Source: Ruminococcus sp. (GTDB lineage: Bacteria > Bacillota > Clostridia > Oscillospirales > Ruminococcaceae). From it: 59,933 nt of DNA. The first letter of the stretch is position 1. Each line of letters starts with the position of its first letter. Under the pieces are notes generated by a model that saw only the letters and a program-made list of their open reading frames with translations, ran no database searches and was not told where the DNA came from. Made by a program: the position numbers and the translations under genes. The stretch is from assembly GCA_017542125.1 (NCBI GenBank), contig JAFXXU010000057.1:1-59933 (forward strand), read 5' to 3'. Below are positions 1-7,883 of this stretch, piece by piece.

Positions 1-137
1 ACGCCATCTGCTTGCCAGCTTTCCGTCATATTACCCAAATTCTCCTTGCCGGGCGCCAGCCCGCCTGCGTCGAATTTAGGCAATCTGACGAAAACCTGGA
101 CTTCGCATCTGACGCACAGGGGTCGTGCGGTGTTGCC
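1..137 (+). mobile_element. MITE-like element, copy A (left end missing)
   Basis: This is the right-hand ~137 bp of a repeat found five times in the window; its left terminus lies outside. It ends with the family terminal repeat GTGCGGTGTTGCC. It carries the short form at the first variable site and the GGGC-GCCA-GCCC hairpin in the middle. It has landed inside the 3' part of an acetyltransferase gene on the minus strand. No transposase is encoded, so any mobility would be supplied in trans (inference). Confidence 0.85.
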
Positions 138-439
138 TTAACAAATCCCATCGCTGCTGTCCCGATGCCTTTCCCCTGAAACTCCGGGATAACACACAGG
201 CATCCGACCTCATATACCCCTTTCTCAGGCTCCTTGCAGGAGATACACCCCACCGGTCTGTCATCGGAAAGGATGAGGAATTTTGGGTATTCAACGATAG
301 CCCGCCTCATCATTTCCACGGTCTTTCCGTATGCAGGGCATTCGCCGTATCTAATATAGTCGTCATAAAAAGAAGAATTGTAGATCTCTGTGAGCACCTC
401 TGCATCTGACAGCTCGGCTTTTCTGAATCTGATCTCCAT
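26..439 (-). pseudogene. GNAT-family N-acetyltransferase, C-terminus replaced by mobile repeat
   Basis: GNAT enzymes transfer an acetyl group from acetyl-CoA to an amine. The acetyl-CoA binding motif A is visible (VIPEFQGKGIGTAAM), preceded by typical GNAT beta strands. Right after GFVK the frame enters mobile element copy A, which supplies the last ~36 residues (ATPHDPCASDAK...), so motif B and the normal C-terminus are missing. The start is ATG at 439 behind GAGGTG; a GTG further upstream lies in another repeat copy and is not credible. The product would be 137 residues, about a third of them element-derived. It is probably non-functional; the severed 3' end should lie beyond the window. 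Confidence 0.75.
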
Positions 440-470
440 AGAACACAGCACCTCAGAAGCAATAACTATA

Positions 471-680
471 GGCAACACCGCACAACCCGCGGCTGACGCC
501 TCTGCACGCCATCTGCCGTGTCAAGCCTGCTTGACGACCGGCTTATCCGTCATATTACCCAAATTCTCCTTGCCGGGCGCCAGCCCGCCTGCGTCGAATT
601 TAGGCAATCTGACGAAAACCTGTGCCTCAACGCCAGTTGAGGTTGCGCATACTGACGCACAGGGGTCGTGCGGTGTTGCC
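471..680 (+). mobile_element. MITE-like element, copy B (210 bp)
   Basis: A complete element bounded by inverted 18-bp ends (GGCAACACCGCAC... and ...GTGCGGTGTTGCC). It carries two hairpin cassettes that copy A lacks: GTCAAG-CCTG-CTTGAC near the left and CCTCAAC-GCCA-GTTGAGG near the right. Flanks are TATA on the left and TAAA on the right, an imperfect 4-bp duplication. It lies between the acetyltransferase start and the double-hairpin terminator of the anti-sigma gene. Confidence 0.9.
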
Positions 681-694
681 TAAATTTACAGGAA

Positions 695-780
695 CAGTTC
701 ATCACCGCGCTGGGCAGCGCGGTGAAACTGCGAAAAACGGTATATCTCCCCCGCGGGCGGCGGAGGGATATACCGTTTTT
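695..780. repeat. Double-hairpin repeat, copy 1 (bidirectional terminator)
   Basis: Two hairpins in a row: TCACCGCGCTG paired with CAGCGCGGTGA, then AAAAACGGTATATC paired with GATATACCGTTTTT. A near-identical block occurs at 45065-45153. The second stem ends in a T run on both strands, so it can terminate transcription in either direction, here of the minus-strand anti-sigma gene. Both copies lie within 15 bp of a MITE-like element. Confidence 0.8.
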
Positions 781-803
781 CGTCTGATAATGGTCTTGTG
801 TTA

Positions 804-1679
804 TTATTCGTAGAAATCCTTGAACCAGGCGTGGAGTTTATCCGGGGTTGAGGAAAAGCTGCGGTCGATCTCGGTGAAGGGGGTGAAATCGCCGAGGTCA
901 CGCAGGGCGAGCTTTGAGGCGGCCTCGGCGGGGAAGTAGGCGATATGGGTGGGGTCGTCGGGCTTCCATTCCACGGCGATGAGCGTATAGGAATCGCTGA
1001 TATAGAAGGCAAGGGTGCCGGTGCCGGGGAGCTTTAACCGGGGGCGCTTGGTGAAATAGGCTTTCTCCTCCTCGGTAAGGGAAGGGAGATCCATATCGGA
1101 GATGGGGTCTTCCAGCTCTTTAATGAGGGTGGCCTGCTTCTTGGTCATATTTGAAAGGTCGATGATGCAGCCGGACTTATAATTATCTATCTCCCGGACC
1201 TTGCCGACGGCTATTTTCAGGTGTGTCCAGTCGTTGAGGGCGTTGAAGATCCTTTCGGCAAGGGCCTCCGGGTCTTTGAGGAGCGTCTGAAGCTCGGCGG
1301 CAGCCTTATCGGCGGGGTCATCGGCCTTGGTTTCGGAGCTGCCGAGGGCGGCGAGGGGGCCGGAGCTCTTGACTATACCGAAATAGGCCATAGTCCCGCC
1401 CACGCCGATGACCAATGCCAGGGAAGCGGCGAGGATGGCGCCGAAGGGGCTGCGCACCCGGGTTTTCTTTCGGGGGGTGATATTTCTGACTTCTTCGTTC
1501 TGCACGGGGGATATTTCTGTTTCCCGGGGCGGGGCAAAGGCTGCGGGCGCCGGGGAGTCTGCAAAAAAGGGTACGTCGGGGATGACGGAGAGGGCCTCGG
1601 GGGGGTTCTGCTGCATAAAGCCTTCGCCGGTCATCTCATCGAGAGGGATACCCTTTATCATATCGTCAATAAATCTCAT
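804..1679 (-). CDS. Membrane-anchored putative anti-sigma factor
   Basis: A 291-residue protein with an N-terminal cytoplasmic part (~75 residues, Pro-rich), a basic stretch (TPRKKTRVR), one membrane segment at about residues 79-101 and an outer C-terminal domain of ~190 residues. Its start overlaps the stop of the ECF sigma gene (ATGA, 1676-1679), implying coupled translation. No HxxxCxxC zinc anti-sigma motif is seen, so the assignment rests on topology and operon position, which are typical of anti-sigma partners. The ligand of the outer domain is unknown. The gene ends in front of the double hairpin at 695-780. Confidence 0.6.
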   Translation of the reverse strand: MRFIDDMIKGIPLDEMTGEGFMQQNPPEALSVIPDVPFFADSPAPAAFAPPRETEISPVQNEEVRNITPRKKTRVRSPFGAILAASLALVIGVGGTMAYFGIVKSSGPLAALGSSETKADDPADKAAAELQTLLKDPEALAERIFNALNDWTHLKIAVGKVREIDNYKSGCIIDLSNMTKKQATLIKELEDPISDMDLPSLTEEEKAYFTKRPRLKLPGTGTLAFYISDSYTLIAVEWKPDDPTHIAYFPAEAASKLALRDLGDFTPFTEIDRSFSSTPDKLHAWFKDFYE

Positions 1680-2224
1680 AGCAGGATACCTCCTTTGATA
1701 AGTGCGCTGCGGAGTGTGCGCTTGCTGCGGCTGATGATATGCTCAGTCTGTCTGACGGTGAGCCCCAGCCGCCGGGCGGTCTCCGCCAGCGTGAGCGAAT
1801 AATAGAAACGGAGGATGAAGACATCTCTGTCGGGGGAGGGGAGTGAGCGGATGCACTCTGCGATCATACGGCGGTTATGCTCGGCGGCTTCGGTGGTGGT
1901 GAAATCCACCTCGATGCCCAGGTCGCGCTCATCGTCGGGGATAGGTTCGCATTGGCTGAGGGTGCGGAGCTTATCCAGGGTGCAGCTGCGGGCTATGGCG
2001 CTGATATAAGCTTTGAGGCTGCCCTGCTCCGGGTCGATGCGCTCACGGGAGCGCCAGAGCTTATAGAAGGTGTCGGAGACAGCTTCTTCGCAGTCCTGCT
2101 CGGAGGTGAGCATAGCCGAGGCGATCTTCCGCACCAGCCTGCCGTATTTTTCCGAGGCTGCGGTCAGCCCCTTTTCGTCACCCTCCCGCAGGAGGGCGGC
2201 TATCCGTTCATCGGTCATCTTCAT
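1676..2224 (-). CDS. ECF-type RNA polymerase sigma factor
   Basis: A 182-residue sigma-70 family protein with region 2 (EEAVSDTFYKLWRSRERIDP, -10 recognition and core binding) and a C-terminal region 4 helix-turn-helix (LTLAETARRLGLTVRQTEHI, -35 recognition). The length is standard for ECF factors. Two in-frame ATGs (2224 and 2218) follow AAGGA; the first is 5 nt away and is preferred. It is co-transcribed with the membrane protein behind it, so it probably responds to an envelope signal. The target promoter is not identifiable from this window. Confidence 0.88.
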   Translation of the reverse strand: MKMTDERIAALLREGDEKGLTAASEKYGRLVRKIASAMLTSEQDCEEAVSDTFYKLWRSRERIDPEQGSLKAYISAIARSCTLDKLRTLSQCEPIPDDERDLGIEVDFTTTEAAEHNRRMIAECIRSLPSPDRDVFILRFYYSLTLAETARRLGLTVRQTEHIISRSKRTLRSALIKGGILL

Positions 2225-2375
2225 CACCGTCCTTGTTTGAAATGCATTTCACTTTAATATACCGCAGGAGCGTCCCTGAATTACAGAACGGAGGGTTAAT
2301 ATTTTGTGAATATATGATGAACGCGGCTTCTCCGTATTTAAGGGCGAAGGATTTGGCTCAACTGCTTTTCCGCTC

Positions 2376-2404
2376 TTGACAAACGGGATGAATTGGTATA
2401 TAAT
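2376..2404 (+). promoter_or_regulatory. rex promoter
   Basis: TTGACA at 2376-2381 and TATAAT at 2399-2404 with a 17-bp spacer: a perfect sigma-A consensus upstream of rex. Confidence 0.9.
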
Positions 2405-2405
2405 A

Positions 2406-2423
2406 TTGTTAGAAAATTATCAA
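2406..2423. promoter_or_regulatory. Putative Rex operator (autoregulation)
   Basis: TTGTTAG-AAAA-TTATCAA matches the clostridial Rex palindrome TTGTTAA-N4-TTAACAA with one mismatch per half. It starts two bases after the -10 box, over the expected transcription start, so bound Rex should block its own promoter. The family consensus is established knowledge; binding here is inferred. Confidence 0.7.
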
Positions 2424-2464
2424 TGTGTTGAGATAGATGCGTACACGCAGGAAAGAGGGCTATT

Positions 2465-3106
2465 ATGGCTAAGAACGGGCAGATATCATCCTCTGTAATA
2501 AAAAGGCTGCCGAGATACTACCGCTTCCTCGGGGAGCTTATGAGGCAGGGCACCGACCGGATATCCTCACGGGAGCTTTCGGAGATGATGAAGCTCACCG
2601 CCTCACAGATCAGGCAGGATCTCAACTGCTTCGGGGGTTTCGGTCAGCAGGGCTACGGCTACCGGGTATCGGAGCTGCATTCGGAGATCGGCAGGATACT
2701 GGGCGTTGACAGGGATTTCAAGACCATAGTCATTGGTGCGGGAAATCTGGGGCGGGCTATCGCCACCCACATTAACTTCGAGACCAGGGGCTGCGACCTT
2801 ATCGGGATATTTGACAAGGATCCGGCGCTGAAGGGTACCTCGGTGGGGAAGCTCAAGATAATGAGCACCGATAATCTGGAGCAGTTCTGCCGAAGGCACA
2901 AGCCGGTGATAGCAGTCCTCTGCATACCCAAGAGCGGCACTCAGGAGATCGCTGACCGGCTGGTGGGGCTGGGGCTGCGCTCCTTCTGGAATTTCTCACA
3001 TTACGATCTGAGCATAGATCACGAGGATATAATCGTTGAGAACGTTCATCTGGGGGACAGTCTGCTGACCCTGACCTACGGGACAAATGCGATAATAAGC
3101 GAATAA
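2465..3106 (+). CDS. rex: Redox-sensing transcriptional repressor Rex
   Basis: A 213-residue protein, the normal length. The N-terminal winged helix (KRLPRYYRFLGELM; ISSRELSEMMKLTASQIRQD) binds DNA, and the Rossmann fold (VIGAGNLGRAIATH) binds NADH/NAD+. Family members repress fermentation and NADH-reoxidising genes until NADH rises. The start ATG follows AGGAAAGAGGGCTATT. It is monocistronic, with a consensus promoter, a Rex-like operator at the transcription start and a strong terminator. Confidence 0.97.
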   Translation: MAKNGQISSSVIKRLPRYYRFLGELMRQGTDRISSRELSEMMKLTASQIRQDLNCFGGFGQQGYGYRVSELHSEIGRILGVDRDFKTIVIGAGNLGRAIATHINFETRGCDLIGIFDKDPALKGTSVGKLKIMSTDNLEQFCRRHKPVIAVLCIPKSGTQEIADRLVGLGLRSFWNFSHYDLSIDHEDIIVENVHLGDSLLTLTYGTNAIISE

Positions 3107-3111
3107 GAAGC

Positions 3112-3144
3112 GTGCCCCCTCTCCAAAAGGCGGAGAGGGGGCAC
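3112..3144. terminator. Rho-independent terminator after rex
   Basis: GTGCCCCCTCTCC pairs with GGAGAGGGGGCAC around a short loop and is followed by TTGTATTTT. It lies between rex and the convergent MATE gene and may serve both. Confidence 0.85.
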
Positions 3145-3176
3145 TTGTATTTTAGGGGGGTAGGATATGAGCTTTT

Positions 3177-4571
3177 TTAGCTGTGGGCAAGATCCTTGGC
3201 ACCGGCCGAGACCTTCTTGCTCTTGCGGGACTCCTCGGGGGAGTATTTTGCCCGCTCACGGAGGTAGACCACGGCGAAGGCTGCGGTATTGATCGTGAGG
3301 GCACCCACCCAAGCGCAGATCTCGGCGGCGGCGGTGGCGCGGAAGCCGTAGCTGCCGATAAGGAGCATTATGGCGCCTGTTCTGAGGAACATCTCGGCGA
3401 TGCCGGAGAGCATGGGGATGAAGGGGAAGCCCATTCCCTGGACTCCGCTGCGGATGACGAAGAGGAGATCCACGGCGAAGATCATCTTGCCGCACATGGG
3501 GAGAAACTGGACGGCATAGCCGATCTGTTCCTCGCCGTTAAGGAGCATCGAAGCCAGCCAGGCGGGGAAGAAGATCATTACCGAGCCCAGGGTCACGAAG
3601 GTGACTATGGAGATGGTCAGGCAGATGCGGAGACCCTCCTTTATCCTGTCGAAGCGCTTGGCGCCGTAGTTCTGGCTGGTGAAGGCGGACATTGTGATGC
3701 CTGCGGTGGCTGCGGGCTGCATAAACATATTGAGGAACTTGCTGCAGGCCGAGTATGCCGAGGTATAGGCCACGCCCAGGCCGTTGACGAAATACTGAAC
3801 CACCATACAGCCCACTGCGGTTATGGAATTCATAAAGGCCATAGGAACGCCGTTTCGCATAAGAGCGGCGAACCTTTTTTTATCGGGGGTGAAATCCTCT
3901 CGGGTGAGGGCAAGCACCTCCAGCTTGCGGAGCTTATTGACGCAGACGCCGCCGGAGAGGAGCTGGGAGATGACCGTTGCCGCAGCAGCGCCCTTTACTC
4001 CGAAGCCGAAGACGAAGATGAACAAAGCGTTCATACCCACGTTGAGTATGGAGGACACGATTATGGCTTTGAGGGGGGTCTTGCTGTCGCCCAGGGAGCG
4101 GAGGACACCGGCGCTCATATTGTAGAGTATTGTGGCGCAGAGGCCGCCGAAGATTATATAGCCGTAGCTGAGGCTTTCCTCGATTATCTTTTCATCGGTT
4201 TGGAGCATAACGAGGATGGTGCGCAGGAAGACGGTGCTGAAAAGGGTCAGCACGGCGGTTATTATGGCTGCCAGGGTAATGGCGGAGGCCAGCGTTCTGC
4301 GGAGCTTGACGTAATCCTTCTCGCCGAAGGCCTGAGCCACCAGTATGGAGAAGCCGTTTGAAAGCCCCATTGAGAAGCCCACGATAAGGAAGCAGAGGGA
4401 GGACATATTGCCCACCGCTGCCAAAGCATCGTCGCCGAGGCCCTTGCCGACTATTGCGGAGTCGGCGAAGTTATAGAGCTGTTGGAGCAGATTTGTCATC
4501 AGCAGGGGGAAGAAGAACCGAAGTATCTGTCCAGTCGGTCTGCCGTTTGTAAAATCCACGGTCCCGTTCAT
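3177..4571 (-). CDS. MATE-family multidrug/toxin efflux transporter
   Basis: A 464-residue, twelve-helix membrane protein of the MATE (MatE/NorM/DinF) type, with two repeated six-helix halves. Typical signatures include GRPTGQILRFFFPLLMTNLL at the N-terminus and FADSAIVGKGLGDDALAAVG in helix 1-2. Members export cationic drugs or metabolites using Na+ or H+ gradients; the substrate cannot be told here. The start ATG follows AAAGGAAATGATGAA. The basic C-terminal tail (ESRKSKKVSAGAKDL) is cytoplasmic. It runs head-to-tail 30 bp behind the GH9 gene and may share its transcript. Confidence 0.93.
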   Translation of the reverse strand: MNGTVDFTNGRPTGQILRFFFPLLMTNLLQQLYNFADSAIVGKGLGDDALAAVGNMSSLCFLIVGFSMGLSNGFSILVAQAFGEKDYVKLRRTLASAITLAAIITAVLTLFSTVFLRTILVMLQTDEKIIEESLSYGYIIFGGLCATILYNMSAGVLRSLGDSKTPLKAIIVSSILNVGMNALFIFVFGFGVKGAAAATVISQLLSGGVCVNKLRKLEVLALTREDFTPDKKRFAALMRNGVPMAFMNSITAVGCMVVQYFVNGLGVAYTSAYSACSKFLNMFMQPAATAGITMSAFTSQNYGAKRFDRIKEGLRICLTISIVTFVTLGSVMIFFPAWLASMLLNGEEQIGYAVQFLPMCGKMIFAVDLLFVIRSGVQGMGFPFIPMLSGIAEMFLRTGAIMLLIGSYGFRATAAAEICAWVGALTINTAAFAVVYLRERAKYSPEESRKSKKVSAGAKDLAHS

Positions 4572-4601
4572 TTCATCATTTCCTTTTCTTTCATTACACT
4601 C

Positions 4602-6251
4602 TTACTGTTTGTCTTTCAGGTACATAAGCAGGAACACGGTGGGGGAGTTCCAGTATATGGTTATCTCGTTGAGGGAGTAGCTGCTGGCGTCGTCGGCGAA
4701 GCACTTCATGGGGGGAGTGCCGGGGCGGATGACCTCAACTGCGAAGGGATCGCCGGGGCGGGCGTTGGGGCCGCCTGCCACCATACCTGGCATACATTCC
4801 TCGATGCCGTCGGCGAAGGCGGGGCGGAGGTGGGGGTAATTGCAGCGGAACTCGCCTGTTCCGGTGACGTAGCTGATGCCCAGGGCATTGGTGCCCAGCA
4901 GGTAGTGGAGCTGCGCCTCGGCATAGCTGCGGCTTTTCTCATCGCCGCAGAGGATGTGGCTGACGGCAAGTATCATACCGTTTTTCATAACGTTCATACT
5001 GCTGCCCCAGCAGTAGTCCCGGGGACCCATAGCCACGCCGTAGCCGCAGCTGTCGGCATAGGAGCGGAGCTCCGCGGCCTTATCCAAGAAGGCGGTCTTG
5101 AAGCGCTGTACCGTATCCCCGTCCCGCTCCCTTTCGCAGAGCAGGTAGCTGAGGGCTCCCAGGCCGCCCAGCTCGCCGTAGCCGAAGGCGGTGAGGGGGA
5201 AGTCCTTGCGGGAGTATTCAAGCATTCTTTTATGATAGCGGGCCTCTCCGGTGAGGGAGTAGAGCTCGGCGTAGGCCCAGAAGGTATTGGAGACAGCGTC
5301 ACGCTCATAGTAGCCGCCGGTATTGCAGCCCTGTGGGTTCTCAAAGCCGATGAAATCGGGGTTTGCTTCAAGCCAGTCCATGGCGCGGAGGGCGGCTTTT
5401 CGGAGCTTGTCGGCGTAGTCTGCGTCGTAGGGACGGTAGATGCCGCCGGCGAGGGCGCAGACCCCTGCCAGGTCGGCGGCTGCCATTGTGGAGATGTGGA
5501 AGATATAGAGGTCTTCCTTATCATCCTCCGGCATAACGAAGGGGGCGTGGAGGGCGGTGGTGACCTTATGGTAGACCGCGCCGTCGGGTCGCTGCATTTT
5601 CAGCAGCCAGTCCAGCTCATATTTGATCTCTCCCAGCAGGTCGGGGAGGCCGCTTTCGGGGATGCCGAGAGCAAGGGCCTTACCCGTTTCCGGGAAGAGC
5701 CTGAAGGCATAGAGCAGGTGAGCCGCCGCACAGGCACCTGCTGTTGTATATCTGCCGTAATCGCCCGCATCGTGCCAGCCCCCCGAGACTTCGAGGGTGA
5801 CGCGGGGATCGTCTCACAGTGCGGCGGGGGCGCAGTGGCACTTTTGGTGCCTGTACTGCCCGGCATACTGTTCATCGAGGCCGCAGCCGCATCTGAGAAA
5901 ATAGAATGCTTTTGCGGTATCGTGAAGCACATTATCATAGACGTCCTCACCTATCCGGAAGGAGGGGGAGAGCCTGCCGGCAGCGGTCACGCGGTACTCG
6001 CCCTCCCGGCGGAGTGCGGAGAAGTCGGCGGTGCAAACGCTGTCGCCGGAGGCTTCGTCAAAGCCGAAGGGAGCAGTCTCACCGGAGTAGACGACGTTCC
6101 CGGAAAGGTCGGTTATATCGAAGCGGTCACATTCAAAGGGGAGGACGGCTCTTTTGACGCTGTCGGGGAAATAGCCTGCCTGGTCGGTGAATATGCCGAA
6201 GGGGGTGGTCTTTAAATGAGAGCGGTCGCGCTCGAAGTATTTTCTGTTCAT
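4602..6251 (-). pseudogene. GH9 glycoside hydrolase interrupted by an in-frame TGA
   Basis: The frame encodes a ~549-residue GH9 (cellulase/cellodextrinase) protein with no signal peptide, so probably cytoplasmic. An N-terminal Ig-like domain (about residues 15-105) precedes the (alpha/alpha)6 catalytic domain with GGWHDAGDYGRYTT (catalytic Asp) and NEITIYWNSPTVFLLMYL (catalytic Glu); VADG/VGGPN-like motifs (AFADGIEE, VAGGPNARPGDPFA) are also present. Codon 146 (5814-5816) is TGA, just before the GGWHDAGDYG strand, and the reading frame is intact on both sides. A single substitution, a sequencing error or decay could explain it. Without readthrough only the Ig-like domain would be made. A divergent AraC regulator starts 90 bp away. 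Confidence 0.8.
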
Positions 6252-6288
6252 ATTCTTTGCCCTTTCCGTAAAAACTGTCTCCGGGACG

Positions 6289-6317
6289 TTGAAAAATGGA
6301 AAAAAGTGTGATATAAT
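6289..6317 (+). promoter_or_regulatory. Promoter of the AraC-family regulator
   Basis: TTGAAA (6289-6294), a 17-bp spacer and TATAAT (6312-6317). The predicted start of transcription near 6324 rules out the ATG at 6326 as start codon and supports 6341. Confidence 0.85.
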
Positions 6318-6340
6318 AACTGTATATGCGAGGTGATGCT

Positions 6341-7216
6341 ATGAACAATCTCTTTGAAAAGCAGGACAGCCTGAACGCCCCTATCGAGACCTTTGTTTTC
6401 GATGCGGCGGTGCGGGAGTTCCCGGTCAAGCCCCACTGGCATTATTTTGCCGAGTTTTTATATATGATCGACGGCTGCGCCGAGGTCAGCTGCGACGGCA
6501 GCACCCACACGGTGAAAAACGGCGAGCTCATCATCCTGCAGCCCTCGACGGTGCATTCCATACGCTCCGCGGACGGGAGGCTGCCGCTGTTCAAGGGTGT
6601 GAAGTTCGACCCCGTCAAGTTCCCGAACACCAACTCCTACGCGCCCTCGGTGAACGATCTGTTCAGATACGCCAGGAGCAAGGGGATGCAGATACATTTC
6701 TCGGCAGAGGATGCCGAGAGCCTGCACTGCCGGGAGATCTTTGACGACTGCATCGCCGAGACCGAGAGCTACCTCTACGGCAGGGATGTTATGCTGCGCT
6801 CACAGATCTACCGACTTATCTTCGGGATACTCCGCAAGTGGATAGACTCGGGGCTGAGCATCGACAGCTGCCCCATATCCTCGGGGGAGCTTTACGGTAT
6901 AGAGAACATCACCGAATACATCGACTCGCGGCTGGATGAGGGCATCCGGGTGGCGGACATCGCTGCCAAGTGCCATATGAGCTATTCCGGCTTTGCCTCG
7001 AAGTTCCGGGAGCAGTACGGCATGAGCTGCAAGGAGTACATCGAGCGGATGAGGCTTTTCAAGGCGGAGGAATATCTGCTCTTCACCGACCACGACCTGA
7101 GCTTCATCAGCCAGCAGACGGGGTTTTCGGATCAGAGCCATTTTATCCGCAGCTTCAAGAAGTACAGGGGGGTCACTCCCAAGCGCTTCCGGGACACCCG
7201 AAAGCAGAGCAAATAA
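6341..7216 (+). CDS. AraC-family transcriptional regulator
   Basis: A 291-residue protein. An N-terminal cupin-like sugar-sensing domain (KPHWHYFAEFLYMIDG, IILQPSTVHSI) is followed by a double helix-turn-helix at the C-terminus (IRVADIAAKCHMSYSGFASK; LSFISQQTGFSDQSHFIRSF; YRGVTPKRFR). AraC proteins of this layout mostly activate carbohydrate genes when bound to sugar. The start is ATG 6341 with AGGTG five bases upstream. It is divergent from the GH9/MATE genes, which are its most likely targets (inference). Confidence 0.9.
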   Translation: MNNLFEKQDSLNAPIETFVFDAAVREFPVKPHWHYFAEFLYMIDGCAEVSCDGSTHTVKNGELIILQPSTVHSIRSADGRLPLFKGVKFDPVKFPNTNSYAPSVNDLFRYARSKGMQIHFSAEDAESLHCREIFDDCIAETESYLYGRDVMLRSQIYRLIFGILRKWIDSGLSIDSCPISSGELYGIENITEYIDSRLDEGIRVADIAAKCHMSYSGFASKFREQYGMSCKEYIERMRLFKAEEYLLFTDHDLSFISQQTGFSDQSHFIRSFKKYRGVTPKRFRDTRKQSK

Positions 7217-7326
7217 AGCCCCCTTTCAGACTTCGCTTACATTATATCACCAAGCCCCCGGAATGGATATAATCTTTTAAGTCGAAAATTGAACAAATCT
7301 ATATTCGGGCAGGGTATCAAGGGCAA

Positions 7327-7360
7327 TAAAAAAGGCATCTCGGGGAGATGCCTTTTTTTC
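7327..7360. terminator. Terminator between AraC regulator and VOC gene
   Basis: AAAAAAGGCATCT and AGATGCCTTTTTTT form a stem around CGGGG. It has T runs on both strands, so it serves the two convergent genes. Nothing else is evident in the ~185 bp between them. Confidence 0.9.
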
Positions 7361-7401
7361 TTCCATTTTACAAAAGTGTTCCTAAGATAAATGAGAATAT
7401 G

Positions 7402-7788
7402 TTAAATTGAGATCCACCAACAAACGCCGTATTTGTCTATAACGGTAGCACAGCATTTGCTCCATGGAAGCTCTCCGATAGGTTCGATGATTACACCGCC
7501 GTCGCTCAAAACATTAAAAGCATTATAAACGGCTTCTTCGGTTCCCATTTCAAAAACGTTAAAAGTCATGGTTTCCCACTTGTATTTATGTACCACGTTT
7601 ATATCACAAGGATTTTTCGCTTCTGCCAATGCCAAAAAACCTTCCCCGTTTACAGATAACTCGCAGTGCTCATAAGCTGTGTTATCCTCGTTCTTAAATT
7701 CACGAGTTATTTCTGCGCCAAAAGCTTTACAGTATGATTTTGCTGCTTCAAAACTGTTTTTTACATATACTTGTGTATAATTCTTCAT
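7402..7788 (-). CDS. VOC (glyoxalase/PhnB-like) superfamily protein
   Basis: A 128-residue protein with the paired beta-alpha-beta-beta-beta modules of the vicinal oxygen chelate fold (MKNYTQVYVKNSFEAAKSYC...; VLSDGGVIIEPIGELPWSKC; ATVIDKYGVCWWISI). It resembles PhnB-type VOC proteins of unknown function; no enzyme activity is assigned. The start is ATG 7788 behind GGAGGTTGCG. The gene is clearly more AT-rich (AAA, TTT, TAT codons) than its neighbours, suggesting acquisition by transfer. Confidence 0.8.
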   Translation of the reverse strand: MKNYTQVYVKNSFEAAKSYCKAFGAEITREFKNEDNTAYEHCELSVNGEGFLALAEAKNPCDINVVHKYKWETMTFNVFEMGTEEAVYNAFNVLSDGGVIIEPIGELPWSKCCATVIDKYGVCWWISI

Positions 7789-7883
7789 CGCAACCTCCAC
7801 AAATCCCGATCTATCTTATTAACAACACAAAAGTAAAAAGAGGGACTTATTTTATTATACCGTAATTTGCCGTGAATTGAATC

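Noticed and set aside
3183-4361. Long open frame on the plus strand opposite the MATE gene
   Set aside because: Its translation is Gly/Glu/His-rich with no family signature or ribosome site; it mirrors the codon structure of the real gene.
5814-5816. Selenocysteine at the GH9 TGA
   Set aside because: No SECIS-like hairpin is evident right after the codon, and GH9 enzymes have no selenocysteine at this place.
4482-6215. 577-codon plus-strand frame across the GH9 gene
   Set aside because: Opposite-strand shadow; the minus strand shows GH9 catalytic motifs.
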